Shown piece after piece: positions 11,768-23,277 of a stretch of 64,000 nucleotides of DNA. Within the stretch, counting starts at the first letter, position 1; each line of letters starts with the position of its first letter. A program made the translations under genes and the position numbers. The notes under the pieces are model-generated. The model had not been told where the DNA came from, did no database searches, and was given only the letters and a program-made list of their open reading frames with translations. The DNA comes from Methylophilaceae bacterium (GTDB taxonomy: Bacteria > Pseudomonadota > Gammaproteobacteria > Burkholderiales > Methylophilaceae). The stretch covers positions 1-64,000 of the forward strand of contig JAOKFJ010000002.1 in the NCBI GenBank assembly GCA_028247015.1, written 5' to 3'.

Positions 11768-14080
11768 ATGAAATTTGTTTTACAGTTATTAACCTTAATT
11801 TTTATATCAAATTTACTCATTGCTGAAGAAAATCTAGTTCTTGATAAAATTGATGTTTATACAGCGACTCCACTTCCATCAATTGGACTTCCAATGGATA
11901 TGGTCCCTGCAAACATTCAAATAGTCGATCAGGAAAAAATATCGGAGCAGAGTGGGGTTTCTATTGCAGATTATATGGTAAACAACCTTCAAGGAGTTAC
12001 CGTTAATGAAATTGCAGGAAATCCATATCAGCTTGAGATAAATTATCATGGCTATAACGCAACCCCAATTGCAGGAAATCCACAGGGGCTTTCAGTTTAT
12101 GTTGATGGTGTTAGGGTTAATGAGCCATTTAGTAATACTGTTATGTGGGATTTGATCCCTAGCTTCTCAGTAGATAAGATGCAAATGATTGGTGGTTCAA
12201 ATCCAGTTTTCGGCTTAAATACGCTAGGCGGCTCATTGTCAATGCAAACTAAATCTGGTCGAACATTTAATAAATCTGCAATTGATATTTCGGCTGGTTC
12301 TTGGGGAAGAAAGGTTGGTTTATTAGAGTCGGGTGGGGTTTCTAAAGACGGTAAATTTGACTATTACCTTGGCTATGAGCATTTTTCAGAAGATGGATGG
12401 CGAGACTTTTCTCCGACACATGTTAATCAATTATTTTCAAAAATAGGCTGGGATACTGAAAAAGCACGTTATGAGGTTAGTTATACGGGAGCACATAATT
12501 TAATGATTGGTAATGGCCTAACACCAAAAGAATTGTTGGGTAATGACCGCACAGGTATTCATACGCTAGAAGATCAAACTGATAATAATTTTGGGAGGTG
12601 GGTGCTAACCTCAACAAATTTCATTGATGAAATGACTATGCTATCCTCGAACGCCTATTATCTTCGTTCAGACCGAACAACCTTTAATGGTGACCTGAAT
12701 GATGATTTTTGTTCGACTGATATGGGAAATGAAGATGAATGTTCTACTGAGTCACTCGAGGCTTTCGATTTTGATGGCACCCAAAACTTAAAAGAAGGTG
12801 TCTTTAATAGAACTATTACAAAACAAGATGCTTATGGAGCAAATGCTCAAATTACATTTGATCATGATTACAAGCAGAGAAAAAACCAGTTAGTTATTGG
12901 TTCTGGTATTGAATACTCACTAATTAAATTCAAACAATCTGGTCAAGAAGTTGCAACATTAGATGCGAGTGGTTTCTTTACCGGTGCTTTGGAGGAAGAA
13001 GAGCAATCGACAGGCCTTACAGGAAAAACTAAAACTTTTGGTATTTTTGCAACTAACACGCATTCTTTATCAGATCAATTAAGTATTAATACAGCTGTTA
13101 GATATAACTTTATTCAGGTAGACAATCATGATACTTTTAATACTCCTGGCGGTGACGCATCCTTAACTGGGAAGCATCATTATGAAAGATTTAATCCTTC
13201 AATTGGTATAACCTTCTCTCCAACGAAAAACTATACTACTTATGCTTCATATAATGTGTCGAGTCGAGCGCCAACGAGTATTGAATTAGGTTGTGCAAAT
13301 CCAGACCAACCATGTAATCTTCCAACACAAATGGCTGATGATCCACCACTAGACCAGGTGGTTGCTAAAACATTAGAATTTGGTGCTCGTGGCCGGCTAT
13401 CGAATGGTATAAAATGGAATGCAGCTATTTATAGTGCGGCTAATCATGATGACATTATATTTGTAAATGCGAGTTCCGCCTCCGGAGCAGGCTATTTTTC
13501 AAATGTTTCAAAGACAAAAAGACAAGGTGTTGATCTAGGCTTAGCATTTGATATCAATAAGGCATCAATGAATATTAATTATGGATTCCTTCTAGCTCGT
13601 TATGGAAGTGAAATTAATTTACCAAATGAAGTAAATAGTTCAGCTTCGAACGATTTAATCTTAGTAAAAAAAGGCGACTACTTACCTAATATGCCAAAAC
13701 ATCATTTAAAAATTAGGTCTGATTATAAATTTAGCTCAAAATTCAAGGTTGGCGCAACTATTTCTGCTTTCACAAAATCTTATATGATGGGAAATGAAAA
13801 TCAAGAGCATGATTCCTCTACTGGTAGTGGACTACAGGGAGAAACTCCGGGATATGCAATACTTAATATGGATTCTGAATACAATTTCAAGGATGGGTGG
13901 AATCTTTACTTTAAAGCCATTAATGTTCTTGATCAAGCATATTACACTGGTGGACGCTTAGCAGAAAGTTCAGTGAATACTTCTGATAGGCTCCATTCAG
14001 GCGATGAAGCCGAAGGAGTTGCCAGCTTGATTCCAGGGTCTCCACAAGCAGCCTGGATCGGGCTTCGTCACGAATTCTAA
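11768..14080 (+). CDS. TonB-dependent outer-membrane receptor
   Basis: Signal peptide, plug (VPANIQIVDQEKISEQSGVSIADYMVNNLQGVTVNE...YVDGVRVNEPF...GGSNPVFGLNTLGG), C-terminal WIGLRHEF. Confidence 0.9.
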   Translation: MKFVLQLLTLIFISNLLIAEENLVLDKIDVYTATPLPSIGLPMDMVPANIQIVDQEKISEQSGVSIADYMVNNLQGVTVNEIAGNPYQLEINYHGYNATPIAGNPQGLSVYVDGVRVNEPFSNTVMWDLIPSFSVDKMQMIGGSNPVFGLNTLGGSLSMQTKSGRTFNKSAIDISAGSWGRKVGLLESGGVSKDGKFDYYLGYEHFSEDGWRDFSPTHVNQLFSKIGWDTEKARYEVSYTGAHNLMIGNGLTPKELLGNDRTGIHTLEDQTDNNFGRWVLTSTNFIDEMTMLSSNAYYLRSDRTTFNGDLNDDFCSTDMGNEDECSTESLEAFDFDGTQNLKEGVFNRTITKQDAYGANAQITFDHDYKQRKNQLVIGSGIEYSLIKFKQSGQEVATLDASGFFTGALEEEEQSTGLTGKTKTFGIFATNTHSLSDQLSINTAVRYNFIQVDNHDTFNTPGGDASLTGKHHYERFNPSIGITFSPTKNYTTYASYNVSSRAPTSIELGCANPDQPCNLPTQMADDPPLDQVVAKTLEFGARGRLSNGIKWNAAIYSAANHDDIIFVNASSASGAGYFSNVSKTKRQGVDLGLAFDINKASMNINYGFLLARYGSEINLPNEVNSSASNDLILVKKGDYLPNMPKHHLKIRSDYKFSSKFKVGATISAFTKSYMMGNENQEHDSSTGSGLQGETPGYAILNMDSEYNFKDGWNLYFKAINVLDQAYYTGGRLAESSVNTSDRLHSGDEAEGVASLIPGSPQAAWIGLRHEF

Positions 14081-14132
14081 TATTTTTTTCTTAAGTTAGA
14101 TATTGTATAATATGTTTTTTTAAAGGCATATT

Positions 14133-15332
14133 ATGACAATTGGAACACCTCTGTCTGGCAGTGCTACTCGCGTTATGCTTTTAGGAAGTGGCGAGCTTGG
14201 AAAGGAAATTATTATTTCTTTACAAAGGTTGGGGGTAGAAGTTATTGCAGTTGACCGATATTTAAATGCTCCTGGACATCAGGTAGCCCATCGCTCTCAT
14301 GTAATCGACATGACCAACAAACAAGCCCTAAAAAATATCATAGACCTTGAAAATCCTCATTATATTGTTCCTGAAATTGAAGCAATAAACACAGCCTTGT
14401 TAGCTGAAGTTGAAGCTAAACAACAATCAATTATTGTACCTAGCGTTAAAGCAGTTCAATTAACAATGGATCGTGAAGGTATTCGAAAGCTAGCAGCAGA
14501 AACATTAAGTATTTCAACCTCAGCCTATATTTTTGCCAGAAGTGTTGAAGAGCTCAAAGAGGGTATCTTGAGTAAAGTTGGATTTCCTTGTTTTGTAAAA
14601 CCAACTATGTCTTCGTCGGGTAAAGGTCAGTCAAAAGTCATGGTTGAGTCTGACATTGAAGATGCATGGAATTACGCGGCTTCAGGGGGCCGAGTAAATC
14701 AAGGAGTAGTAATTGCTGAGGCTATGATTGATTTTGATTATGAAATAACATTATTAACAGTGAGATCTAAAGATAGCCATGGAGAAATCCAAACAAATTT
14801 CTGTGAGCCAATTGGACATCGTCAAGAAAGTGGAGATTATATAGAAAGTTGGCAACCCCAGCCAATGAAAATTGAAGCATTAAATCAATCGAAAGTTATA
14901 GCTAAAAAGGTAACTGAGGCTTTAGGAGGATTGGGTTTGTTTGGAGTTGAGTTATTTATTAAAGATGACAATGTTTGGTTTTCTGAAATAAGTCCTAGGC
15001 CTCATGACACAGGTATGGTGACGATGGCTACGCAGAAACAATCTGAATTTGAATTACATGCTAAAGCTATTTTAGGGCTTCCTGTTGACACCTCACTTAA
15101 TAACGCAGGCGCAAGTGCAGTAATATATGGACAACATGATGCCAAGAATATTAATTTTAGTGGGGTAGAGGAAGCATTATCTATTAAAGGTATTGATGTA
15201 CGGTTATTTGGAAAGCCTGAGTCTTTTAAAAAGAGAAGAATGGGAGTTGTTTTAGCATCATCAGAAAATATTACTTTAGCTAGAGAAAATGCAACTAAAG
15301 CACAGGCCTTAATAATCCCCATAATAAAGTAA
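14133..15332 (+). CDS. purT: formate-dependent phosphoribosylglycinamide formyltransferase 2
   Basis: ATP-grasp; [47 protein letters not shown]. Confidence 0.95.
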   Translation: MTIGTPLSGSATRVMLLGSGELGKEIIISLQRLGVEVIAVDRYLNAPGHQVAHRSHVIDMTNKQALKNIIDLENPHYIVPEIEAINTALLAEVEAKQQSIIVPSVKAVQLTMDREGIRKLAAETLSISTSAYIFARSVEELKEGILSKVGFPCFVKPTMSSSGKGQSKVMVESDIEDAWNYAASGGRVNQGVVIAEAMIDFDYEITLLTVRSKDSHGEIQTNFCEPIGHRQESGDYIESWQPQPMKIEALNQSKVIAKKVTEALGGLGLFGVELFIKDDNVWFSEISPRPHDTGMVTMATQKQSEFELHAKAILGLPVDTSLNNAGASAVIYGQHDAKNINFSGVEEALSIKGIDVRLFGKPESFKKRRMGVVLASSENITLARENATKAQALIIPIIK

Positions 15333-15391
15333 TGTCATATTAGAATTTTTAGTAATTAATTGTGCTAAAATTCGCGCCTTATTAAAAATTT

Positions 15392-17218
15392 TTGGTGTCT
15401 CACATGTCCCGTAAGTTACGAAATATTGCCATAATCGCTCACGTTGATCATGGTAAAACGACTCTTGTCGACAAACTCCTTCAACAATCTGGAAGTTACG
15501 CAGACCATCAACAGGTCACTGAGCGGGTAATGGACTCAAATGATATTGAAAAAGAGCGGGGTATTACAATCCTTGCTAAGAATACTGCTGTGACCTACGA
15601 TGGTCATAATATCAATATTGTTGATACACCTGGCCATGCTGATTTTGGTGGGGAGGTTGAGCGTGTATTAGGTATGGTAGACGGAGTTGTATTATTAGTT
15701 GATGCAGTTGATGGACCAATGCCGCAAACACGATTTGTGACCAAAAAAGCATTAGCATTAGGGCTTAAGCCTATTGTAGTTCTTAATAAAATTGATCGAC
15801 CTGGAGCAAGATGTGATTGGGTCATTAATAAAACTTTTGATTTGTTTGCAAACCTAGGAGCAACAGATGAACAGCTTGATTTTCCTGTTGTTTATGCTTC
15901 AGCGTTAAATGGATACGCTAAGCTTAATGAAAAAGATGAATCTGAAACAATGAAACCCCTATTTGAGACAGTGCTTAACCATGTTAAGGCCCCTGAAGGA
16001 GACCCTAAAGCTTCATTACAGTTTCAAATTTCTGCTTTAGATTACTCAACCTACACAGGAAGAATGGGAATAGGTCGAATCAGAAATGGTGTATTAAAAC
16101 CTGGAACAGTAGTAGCAGTAATGTTGGGTGATAAGAAGATTGGACAAGGACGTATCAATGAAGTTTTTGGCTTTAAAGGGCTTGAGAGAGTTACAGTAAA
16201 CGAGGCAGAAGCTGGAGATATTGTTATTGTTACAGGCATTGATGACGTGGGAATTGGCGTTACAATTGCAGACAATGAAAATCCTGTCGGACTTCCAATT
16301 ATTGCAATAGATGAACCCACACTAAATATGGATTTCATGGTGAACAGTTCACCATTGGCAGGCAAAGAAGGTAAATTTGTTACCAGTCGCCAAATACGTG
16401 AACGTCTCACTAAAGAACTATTAGTAAACGTTGCATTGCGTGTTGAAGATACGGACGATGAAACTGTTTTTCGTGTATCAGGAAGGGGAGAGCTTCATTT
16501 AACTATACTTCTAGAAAATATGCGCAGAGAAGGGTTTGAAATAGCAGTTGGGAAACCGCGTGTGGTTTTTAAGGAAATAGATGGCGAAAAATGTGAGCCA
16601 TATGAAAGCTTAACAGTCGATATTGAAGATGAAACTCAAGGTTCGGTAATGGAAGAGCTAGGCCGACGAAAAGGTGAGTTAACTAATATGGAGTCAGATG
16701 GATTGGGTAGAACAAGATTAGAGTATAAAATTCCAGCAAGAGGTCTTATTGGATTCCAAGGTGAATTTTTAACTATGACAAAAGGAACTGGTCTTATGTC
16801 TCATATTTTTGATGAGTATGCTCCAGTAAAATCTGAAATTCCAGGACGTCGAAATGGGGTATTAATTTCTTCAGAAAAAGGAGAAGCTGTAGCATTTGCT
16901 TTATGGAAACTTCAGGATAGGGGAAAAATGTTTGTAAGCCCAGGCGAAAAACTTTACCAAGGCATGGTAATTGGTATCCACACTCGAGACAACGACTTAA
17001 TTGTTAACCCAATAAAAGGTAAGCAACTTACTAATGTTAGATCATCAGGAACTGATGAAGCAGTAAGATTAATTACTCCAATTATAATGAGCTTGGAGTA
17101 TGCAGTTGAGTTTATTGATGACGATGAGTTAGTGGAAATTACCCCAACATCATTAAGAATTAGGAAGAGATATTTACTTGAACATGAAAGAAAAAAAGAC
17201 AATAAATCAGTAACTTAA
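15392..17218 (+). CDS. typA: ribosome-associated translational GTPase TypA/BipA
   Basis: [41 protein letters not shown]; full-length BipA. Confidence 0.96.
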   Translation: MVSHMSRKLRNIAIIAHVDHGKTTLVDKLLQQSGSYADHQQVTERVMDSNDIEKERGITILAKNTAVTYDGHNINIVDTPGHADFGGEVERVLGMVDGVVLLVDAVDGPMPQTRFVTKKALALGLKPIVVLNKIDRPGARCDWVINKTFDLFANLGATDEQLDFPVVYASALNGYAKLNEKDESETMKPLFETVLNHVKAPEGDPKASLQFQISALDYSTYTGRMGIGRIRNGVLKPGTVVAVMLGDKKIGQGRINEVFGFKGLERVTVNEAEAGDIVIVTGIDDVGIGVTIADNENPVGLPIIAIDEPTLNMDFMVNSSPLAGKEGKFVTSRQIRERLTKELLVNVALRVEDTDDETVFRVSGRGELHLTILLENMRREGFEIAVGKPRVVFKEIDGEKCEPYESLTVDIEDETQGSVMEELGRRKGELTNMESDGLGRTRLEYKIPARGLIGFQGEFLTMTKGTGLMSHIFDEYAPVKSEIPGRRNGVLISSEKGEAVAFALWKLQDRGKMFVSPGEKLYQGMVIGIHTRDNDLIVNPIKGKQLTNVRSSGTDEAVRLITPIIMSLEYAVEFIDDDELVEITPTSLRIRKRYLLEHERKKDNKSVT

Positions 17219-18811
17219 CTAAGATTCCTGAGAATTTACATAATCTTCATAGTTACCAGTAAAGTCAATAATTTCATCTTTTTTGATCTCCAAAATTCGG
17301 GTCGCAATAGAGCTAACAAATTCTCGATCATGAGTTACAAAAAAGAGAGTACCTTTAAATTTATCAAGTGCTGTATTTAAGGATTCTATCGATTCCATAT
17401 CCATATGATTAGTAGGTTCATCAAGAAGTAGAATATTTGATCTTGAGAGCATTAATTTACCAAAAATCATTCTACCTTGTTCTCCACCAGACAGAACCTT
17501 AACTTTTTTCTTAAAATCTTCACCAGAAAAAAGAAGCCTACCAAGCATGCTTCGTATAACTTGATCATCATCTTCGGGTCTACTCCATTGGGACATCCAT
17601 TCAAATACAGTATTGTCTTTTTCAAATTCTTCAGTGTGATCTTGAGCAAAGTAACCTAATCTTGCTTTATCTGTCCATTTAATTGAGCCTTCAGTTGGTG
17701 TGATCATATTACCAATAATCTTGAGCAACGTAGATTTACCGATTCCATTCTCACCAATAATTGCAATCTTTTCTCCAGCCTCCACCATAAAGTTTTTGTT
17801 ATTAAAGAGTGGCTCATCAAATGTATGTGACATTTTATTAACAATTAGTGCTTGCCTATAAATTCTATCTTTATCATCGTATTCATAACGAATGAATGGA
17901 TATTGACGACTAGATGGTCTCATATCCTCTACTTTTATCTTATCAATTTGTTTTGCTCGTGAGGTGGCTTGCCTAGCCTTTGATGCATTAGCAGAAAATC
18001 TTCTAACAAAATCTTGTAACTCTGAAATTTGCTGTTTAGCTTTATCATTAGCCTTTAATTGCTGAGCCTTAACAAGGGTGCTAGCTTCCATAAAGTCATC
18101 ATAATTTCCTGGGTAGATAGTTAATTTTGTATAATCCATGTCAGCTGTATGTGTACATACTTGGTTTAAGAAATGGCGATCATGTGAAATTATAATCATG
18201 GTTGAATTTCTATTGTTTAATATATTTTCTAGCCATCGAATAGTATTTATATCTAGATTATTGGTTGGTTCGTCTAGTAATAAAATATCTGGATCAGCAA
18301 AAAGTGCCTGTGCAAGTAAGACTCTTAATTTCCATCCTGGTGCCACCTCACTCATAGGACCCTCATGCTGATCATTTGGAATTCCCACTCCAGATAAAAG
18401 CTCTCCGGCCCTGGCTTCCGCCGTATATCCGTCATATTCAGCATAAACTCCTTCTAACTCAGCTGCTTTCATATAGTCATCTTCAGTTGCTTCTGGGTTA
18501 GCATAGAGACGGTTCTTCTCCTCATTAGCATCCCACATTTCTTGGTGCCCCATCATAACGACATCAATAACTCTTAGTTCTTCATAAGCAAATTGATCTT
18601 GACGTAACCATGCCATTCTTTCAGAAGTATCGAGCGCAGTGCTCCCACCAGAAGGTTCTAGCTCTCCTGCTAGTATTTTCATAAATGTTGATTTACCACA
18701 TCCATTAGCTCCAATGAGCCCATAGCGATTTCCATCGCCGAATTTTACTGAAATATCTTCAAATAATGGTTTTGAACCAAATTGCATTGAAATGCTGTTT
18801 GTTATTAGCAC
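17219..18811 (-). CDS. ybiT: ABC-F family ATPase (YbiT type)
   Basis: Two ABC domains with Walker A ([18 protein letters not shown]) and no TM segments. Confidence 0.85.
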   Translation of the reverse strand: MLITNSISMQFGSKPLFEDISVKFGDGNRYGLIGANGCGKSTFMKILAGELEPSGGSTALDTSERMAWLRQDQFAYEELRVIDVVMMGHQEMWDANEEKNRLYANPEATEDDYMKAAELEGVYAEYDGYTAEARAGELLSGVGIPNDQHEGPMSEVAPGWKLRVLLAQALFADPDILLLDEPTNNLDINTIRWLENILNNRNSTMIIISHDRHFLNQVCTHTADMDYTKLTIYPGNYDDFMEASTLVKAQQLKANDKAKQQISELQDFVRRFSANASKARQATSRAKQIDKIKVEDMRPSSRQYPFIRYEYDDKDRIYRQALIVNKMSHTFDEPLFNNKNFMVEAGEKIAIIGENGIGKSTLLKIIGNMITPTEGSIKWTDKARLGYFAQDHTEEFEKDNTVFEWMSQWSRPEDDDQVIRSMLGRLLFSGEDFKKKVKVLSGGEQGRMIFGKLMLSRSNILLLDEPTNHMDMESIESLNTALDKFKGTLFFVTHDREFVSSIATRILEIKKDEIIDFTGNYEDYVNSQES

Positions 18812-18832
18812 TGACTAGTTCCTTAACTTCGT

Positions 18833-19438
18833 TTATTGAAATTTATTATATTGAACAACTTGTTCGATTGGCAGTTGTCCTGGCCTCGGCCATGGCTCCT
18901 GAATTGATTTCCCTATAGCGATAAACATAGTAGGTATGTGATCATTGGGGAGGTTAAGTAATTTAGCCACTGCATCAAAATCGAAGCCATCCATAGGGCA
19001 GCTATCATACCCTAAATCCTTTGCGACTAACATTAAATTCATTGCTGCCATCCCACATGAGCGCATAACTTCATCTCTTTGCGCTTCAGGTTTATCTTTG
19101 TAATAACTTGATATTGCTAAGACTAGATTTTCTCTTACATTTACTGGTGCATTCTTCCAGTAACGGTCTGGATTTTTATTCCATGCCATTAGATCTCCAG
19201 TAAGCACGATGAGTAATGAAGCGTCTGTTACTTGCGATTGATCCCAGCTAACCTTCTTTATTTCCTCTCTTAATAACTTGTCAGTAACTAAACGAAATCG
19301 CCAATGCTGTATGTTAAAAGCTGTAGGTGAAAGTATCGCTAAATTCATTAGTTGGTCTATTTCAGATCTTGTGAGTTCATGTGTTGGGTCGAAAGCTTTA
19401 TGCGATCGCCTTAATTTGATTGTGTCCTTGAGTTCCAT
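18833..19438 (-). CDS. nitroreductase family protein
   Basis: IKLRRSHKAFDPTHELTRSEIDQLMNLAILSPTAFNIQHWRFRLV; GMAAMNLMLVAKDLGYDSCPMDGFD. Confidence 0.87.
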   Translation of the reverse strand: MELKDTIKLRRSHKAFDPTHELTRSEIDQLMNLAILSPTAFNIQHWRFRLVTDKLLREEIKKVSWDQSQVTDASLLIVLTGDLMAWNKNPDRYWKNAPVNVRENLVLAISSYYKDKPEAQRDEVMRSCGMAAMNLMLVAKDLGYDSCPMDGFDFDAVAKLLNLPNDHIPTMFIAIGKSIQEPWPRPGQLPIEQVVQYNKFQ

Positions 19439-19445
19439 ATATTCC

Positions 19446-19949
19446 TTAAATGTTAGGGTAGGTAATACCCGTGATAATTAAATGTTCATTGCCTGAGGGT
19501 TTATGCCATATGACTTCATCATCAATTTTAGCGCCAATTAATGCTTTTGCAAGAGGAGAAACGTAACTAATTTTACTAAGCTTAATATCTGCCTCGTCTT
19601 CGCCAACAATAATAAAGCTGAGAGTGTCTCCGTTAAAATTTTCAATTGCAACATTCGCAGAAAATAAAACAATATCTTTGGGTTGATGTTCTGGATTTAT
19701 TACTATTGCCGAATCTATACGAGCTAAATAGTAACGAATTTCACGTTCAATCCGCATTTTTTTTTCTTTAGAAGTAGGACTGTCATCGCTCAATAAGTAA
19801 GCTCGATCGGATTCAATTTTTGTGACGGCCTCATGGAGCATTTTTAGACCATTGGGTGTTACGTAATTTATTTCTTTACTAATAATTCGCTCTGGAATAT
19901 CAATCCCAGCATGTTCTAAATCATTTTCTTTAACAAAAGCTCTACTCAT
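19446..19949 (-). CDS. greB: GreA/GreB family transcription elongation factor
   Basis: Coiled-coil N-terminus and FKBP-like C-terminus (ISYVSPLAKALIGAKIDDEV). Confidence 0.75.
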   Translation of the reverse strand: MSRAFVKENDLEHAGIDIPERIISKEINYVTPNGLKMLHEAVTKIESDRAYLLSDDSPTSKEKKMRIEREIRYYLARIDSAIVINPEHQPKDIVLFSANVAIENFNGDTLSFIIVGEDEADIKLSKISYVSPLAKALIGAKIDDEVIWHKPSGNEHLIITGITYPNI

Positions 19950-19981
19950 TTTTTCTTTTTATTCAATAATTTATTTAATTT

Positions 19982-20020
19982 ATTTAATGTTATTTATTAT
20001 ATGTATAAATAACATTAAAT
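19982..20020. repeat. Perfect 16-bp-arm inverted repeat, 7-nt loop
   Basis: ATTTAATGTTATTTAT-tatatgt-ATAAATAACATTAAAT in the intergenic gap between greB-like and the YdjM-like gene. Confidence 0.9.
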
Positions 20021-20093
20021 TTTGATTTTATTTGTTATCTGTTATTTTACTATATTCATTATCCTGCCTTAAATTCAGTTTGCATTTAGTATA

Positions 20094-21095
20094 TTAATTT
20101 CGTAATAACTCCCAAAATTCTTTAAGTTTTGATCTTGATGGACTACGATTTGTTATATAGATAATGTGCTCATCTTCATTTGCATTCTTTTTTAATTCAA
20201 TACCCCATAACCCATTAATTTCATTTGGTAGCATTGAGTATCGAATGTCAAAAATTTGATTTGGATTATTTTTTGACACAGCAATATAACCATTGCTAAA
20301 CCACTCAAATCTTTTTATATCTTTTGCTTGTTGTGAGTTTTTGTTAAGCCATGGAAAATCTTGATCAATATTAAGCTTTTTTGTTCTTTCACCTTCATAT
20401 ATTATTTGTTTGGGCAGCAGAGCTATTCCATCAGTATAAAAATAACTAGTTGTTTCATATATGGACTTCCATAGAAAGAGATTACCAATTGTTGGCTTTA
20501 CTTGAATTCTTTCAATAGTATGCCCTCTATCTATAGCCAGATCTTTTGCTATATTTTTAGCTTTATTATGTTGAACTACACCTAGCCCTAAGTAAAGCAG
20601 ACCCCAAATTAATGCTAGTTTTGCAAGAAGTGTTTCTTTAAAAAATATACTCATTAATATTAATATTAGTATTGGTAATGTGAAGAGTGGGTCGATAATA
20701 GAAATATTATTCCATGAGATACGATTATAGCTAAAGGGCCATAACAATAAAGTCCCATAACTAGTGCAGGCATCTAACAGACCATGAGTTCCATAGCCGA
20801 GTGTCGAGAAGATCCATGCTTGCTTAAAGGATAAGCTTTTTTTAAGTCTTAAAATAAAAAATAATATAGATGCACAAATTAAACCACCAATGGGTATAAA
20901 AACTAAGGAATGTGAAAATTGACGATGATATTCTAGAAAGAGGAGAGGGTCCTGCTCTGATCGAATAAAAATATCAAGGTCGGGAGCCATACCTGATAAA
21001 AATCCAAGAATACCTGCACTAACTAAGTACCTTTTATTTTTTACTGTTGATTGAGCGACGGATGCTCCAATAACTCCCTGACTTATGGGATCCAT
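20094..21095 (-). CDS. YdjM/DUF457-like membrane-bound metal-dependent hydrolase
   Basis: MDPISQGVIGASVAQ, MAPDLDIFI, HRQFSHSLVF, GYGTHGLLDACTSYGT motifs. Confidence 0.8.
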   Translation of the reverse strand: MDPISQGVIGASVAQSTVKNKRYLVSAGILGFLSGMAPDLDIFIRSEQDPLLFLEYHRQFSHSLVFIPIGGLICASILFFILRLKKSLSFKQAWIFSTLGYGTHGLLDACTSYGTLLLWPFSYNRISWNNISIIDPLFTLPILILILMSIFFKETLLAKLALIWGLLYLGLGVVQHNKAKNIAKDLAIDRGHTIERIQVKPTIGNLFLWKSIYETTSYFYTDGIALLPKQIIYEGERTKKLNIDQDFPWLNKNSQQAKDIKRFEWFSNGYIAVSKNNPNQIFDIRYSMLPNEINGLWGIELKKNANEDEHIIYITNRSPSRSKLKEFWELLRN

Positions 21096-21097
21096 CG

Positions 21098-21715
21098 TTA
21101 GTGGGCTTTTTTTAGATTAGTTCTAGATTTCAGGAACAGCTCTTTAAATTGAATATAGTCAGTTGCTACGGGAAATTGAGGAAATTCGGTGATTAATTTA
21201 TCTGGAGGGCAGAATAATATCCCTGCATCTGCTTGCCTCAACATTCCAATATCATTGTATGAATCTCCTGCTGAAACTACTTGTAAATTAAGTCCTTGGA
21301 GCGCTTTTACAGCTTTAGTTTTCTGGTCTTCTTGTCTAAGTTTATACCCTGAAATTTCACCATTATTTTTGACGATCAAATTATGACAAAATAAGGTTGG
21401 ATAATCCAATTGCTTCATTAATGGCCCTGCAAATTGATAAAAGGTATCAGAAAGAATAATTACTTCAAATTCTGATTTTAACCATTTAAGAAATTCTTGA
21501 GCACCTTCTAATGGAGATAGTGTTGCGATGACTGACTGTATATCATTAAGTTTTAAATTATGTTGCTTTAGGATATTAATCCTACCCCGCATTAAGACAT
21601 CATAATTTGGGATATCTCGTGTGGTTAGCTTAAGTTCTTCAATACCTGATTTTTCGGCAAATTTTATCCAAATTTCTGGGAGTAAAACTCCTTCTAGATC
21701 AATACAAGCTAACAT
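21098..21715 (-). CDS. thrH: bifunctional phosphoserine phosphatase/homoserine phosphotransferase ThrH
   Basis: MLACIDLEGVLLPEIWIKFAEKSGI, VILSDTFYQFAGPLMKQLDYPTLFCH, SAGDSYNDIGML. Confidence 0.92.
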   Translation of the reverse strand: MLACIDLEGVLLPEIWIKFAEKSGIEELKLTTRDIPNYDVLMRGRINILKQHNLKLNDIQSVIATLSPLEGAQEFLKWLKSEFEVIILSDTFYQFAGPLMKQLDYPTLFCHNLIVKNNGEISGYKLRQEDQKTKAVKALQGLNLQVVSAGDSYNDIGMLRQADAGILFCPPDKLITEFPQFPVATDYIQFKELFLKSRTNLKKAH

Positions 21716-21837
21716 GATTTATCCTTGATTATTTTTTTTGCATTACATCAAAAGCTAATACTATTCGATTTTTTTTATTATATTGTATTCTCAAACGCTA
21801 AGTTTTTTTTAACGTAAAGCGATCATTTATTATGATT

Positions 21838-23262
21838 TCAAAGACAATAAAAATTAACTCCTATTATAACTCTATCTTTATTTCCTCCATAAACCGAAGA
21901 ATGATTTCTATCAGAAGGGAAGATTGTTATTAAGCCTTTAGTAGGAAGAATATCTTTGTTTGGTTCGTAAAGCTTCAAAATACCTGGCTCACTGCAGCCT
22001 TGATCTCCGACTGAAAGGTAATAAACAAGACTGTACTTTTGTTTTGCTAAATTAAGAATAGGGTCTTTGTCTCTCGAGCTAATGTGATTGTGGACCCTCG
22101 TGCCACCCCCAGCTCCAAAGATGCTAAAAAAAGACTCATCTACAAAAATTTTCGAATTAAAAGTCTTGATTAAAATTCTTTCGAAGTCTTCTGCTAAGTA
22201 TTTTATAATAGGATGATGTTGATTATCTCGAAATAGTTCATAAAGAGAGCCTCTAGTATTTCCAAAACTAGGATCTTTTTCTTTCTCTAAGTTTGATGAT
22301 TTTAATTCATATAGACAGGTAAGTAGTTCTTCTTCTACAGCTCTTTCCAACATAAATACTTTGCGGGGAAGGTCAAGATTACAATCCATGTTTTTTTTAT
22401 TGGCAGCACTAACTTCGAAAGTTTTTTGCGGCTTTCTTGCCTGCAAAACGCTCAATAAAAAACTATAGGATCCTGACTCAGGATCAATATGGTTTGCTCT
22501 TTCTATGCTTGTGATTGCAGAGTCTATATCTCCTTTACCATAAAGAATAATACCTAAGGTATAGTAGACATTTGCAATGTCAGGCTCCAAAATTAATGCT
22601 TGCCTGCAGATTGCTTCAGCCTCGTCTAACCTCCCCAAATCCTTTAGTGTGATACCCAGACCGCAATGAGCTACTACATAGTCTGGTTTTAAGGCTATAG
22701 CTTGCCTATACCCTTGTTCAGCCTCATCTAACCTACCTAGGTCATGAAGTGTCATACCTAAGATGCAGTGGGCGTCGGAAAAGTCTGGCTGCAGTGCTAT
22801 TGTTTTTTTTAAGCTTACCTCACCTTCTTCTAATCTCCCAAGTTCTGAAAGCGCTTTACCCATCATGAAATGTGCATGGATATAGTTTGATTGAATTGTA
22901 ATGGCTTTTTTGAAGGGCGCTATAGACTCTTCTAGGTTACCTAGTTCGTATAAAATAATTCCAAGATTACTATGGGCCTCGACATCATTAGGGCCAAGTT
23001 CAGCTGCTTTTTTGTTAGCATTTAATGCTTCGGTAAGTTTACCCGTGTCCTTATGAACAGCTGCCAGAAGTTTCCATGCAAATTGATGGTATGGAAATTG
23101 TTGTATAGTTTGGATTATTGCCTTCTCAGCATCTTCGTAATTTCTATTTTGATAGAGATCAAGAAGCTTAATTAATAATTCCTGAGGAGGGCTCTTAGCA
23201 TTTTTCCTTTTTTTTTCTTCTGCAATTTTCTTACGCTTCTCAGAAAGTGTTAGGATTTTCAT
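21838..23262 (-). CDS. TPR-repeat protein with C-terminal putative 2OG-Fe(II) oxygenase domain (paralogue B)
   Basis: Several 34-aa TPRs (EAHSNLGIILYELGNLEESIAPFKKAI...) followed by FGAGGGTRVHNHISSRDKD...HSSVYGGNKDRVIIGVNFY. Confidence 0.75.
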   Translation of the reverse strand: MKILTLSEKRKKIAEEKKRKNAKSPPQELLIKLLDLYQNRNYEDAEKAIIQTIQQFPYHQFAWKLLAAVHKDTGKLTEALNANKKAAELGPNDVEAHSNLGIILYELGNLEESIAPFKKAITIQSNYIHAHFMMGKALSELGRLEEGEVSLKKTIALQPDFSDAHCILGMTLHDLGRLDEAEQGYRQAIALKPDYVVAHCGLGITLKDLGRLDEAEAICRQALILEPDIANVYYTLGIILYGKGDIDSAITSIERANHIDPESGSYSFLLSVLQARKPQKTFEVSAANKKNMDCNLDLPRKVFMLERAVEEELLTCLYELKSSNLEKEKDPSFGNTRGSLYELFRDNQHHPIIKYLAEDFERILIKTFNSKIFVDESFFSIFGAGGGTRVHNHISSRDKDPILNLAKQKYSLVYYLSVGDQGCSEPGILKLYEPNKDILPTKGLITIFPSDRNHSSVYGGNKDRVIIGVNFYCL

Positions 23263-23277
23263 ATTAATAAGATAGCA

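Noticed and set aside
15002-16410. Antisense ORFs within purT/typA (15002-15322, 15604-15825, 16051-16410)
   Set aside because: They lie opposite strongly supported conserved genes and show no recognisable domains.
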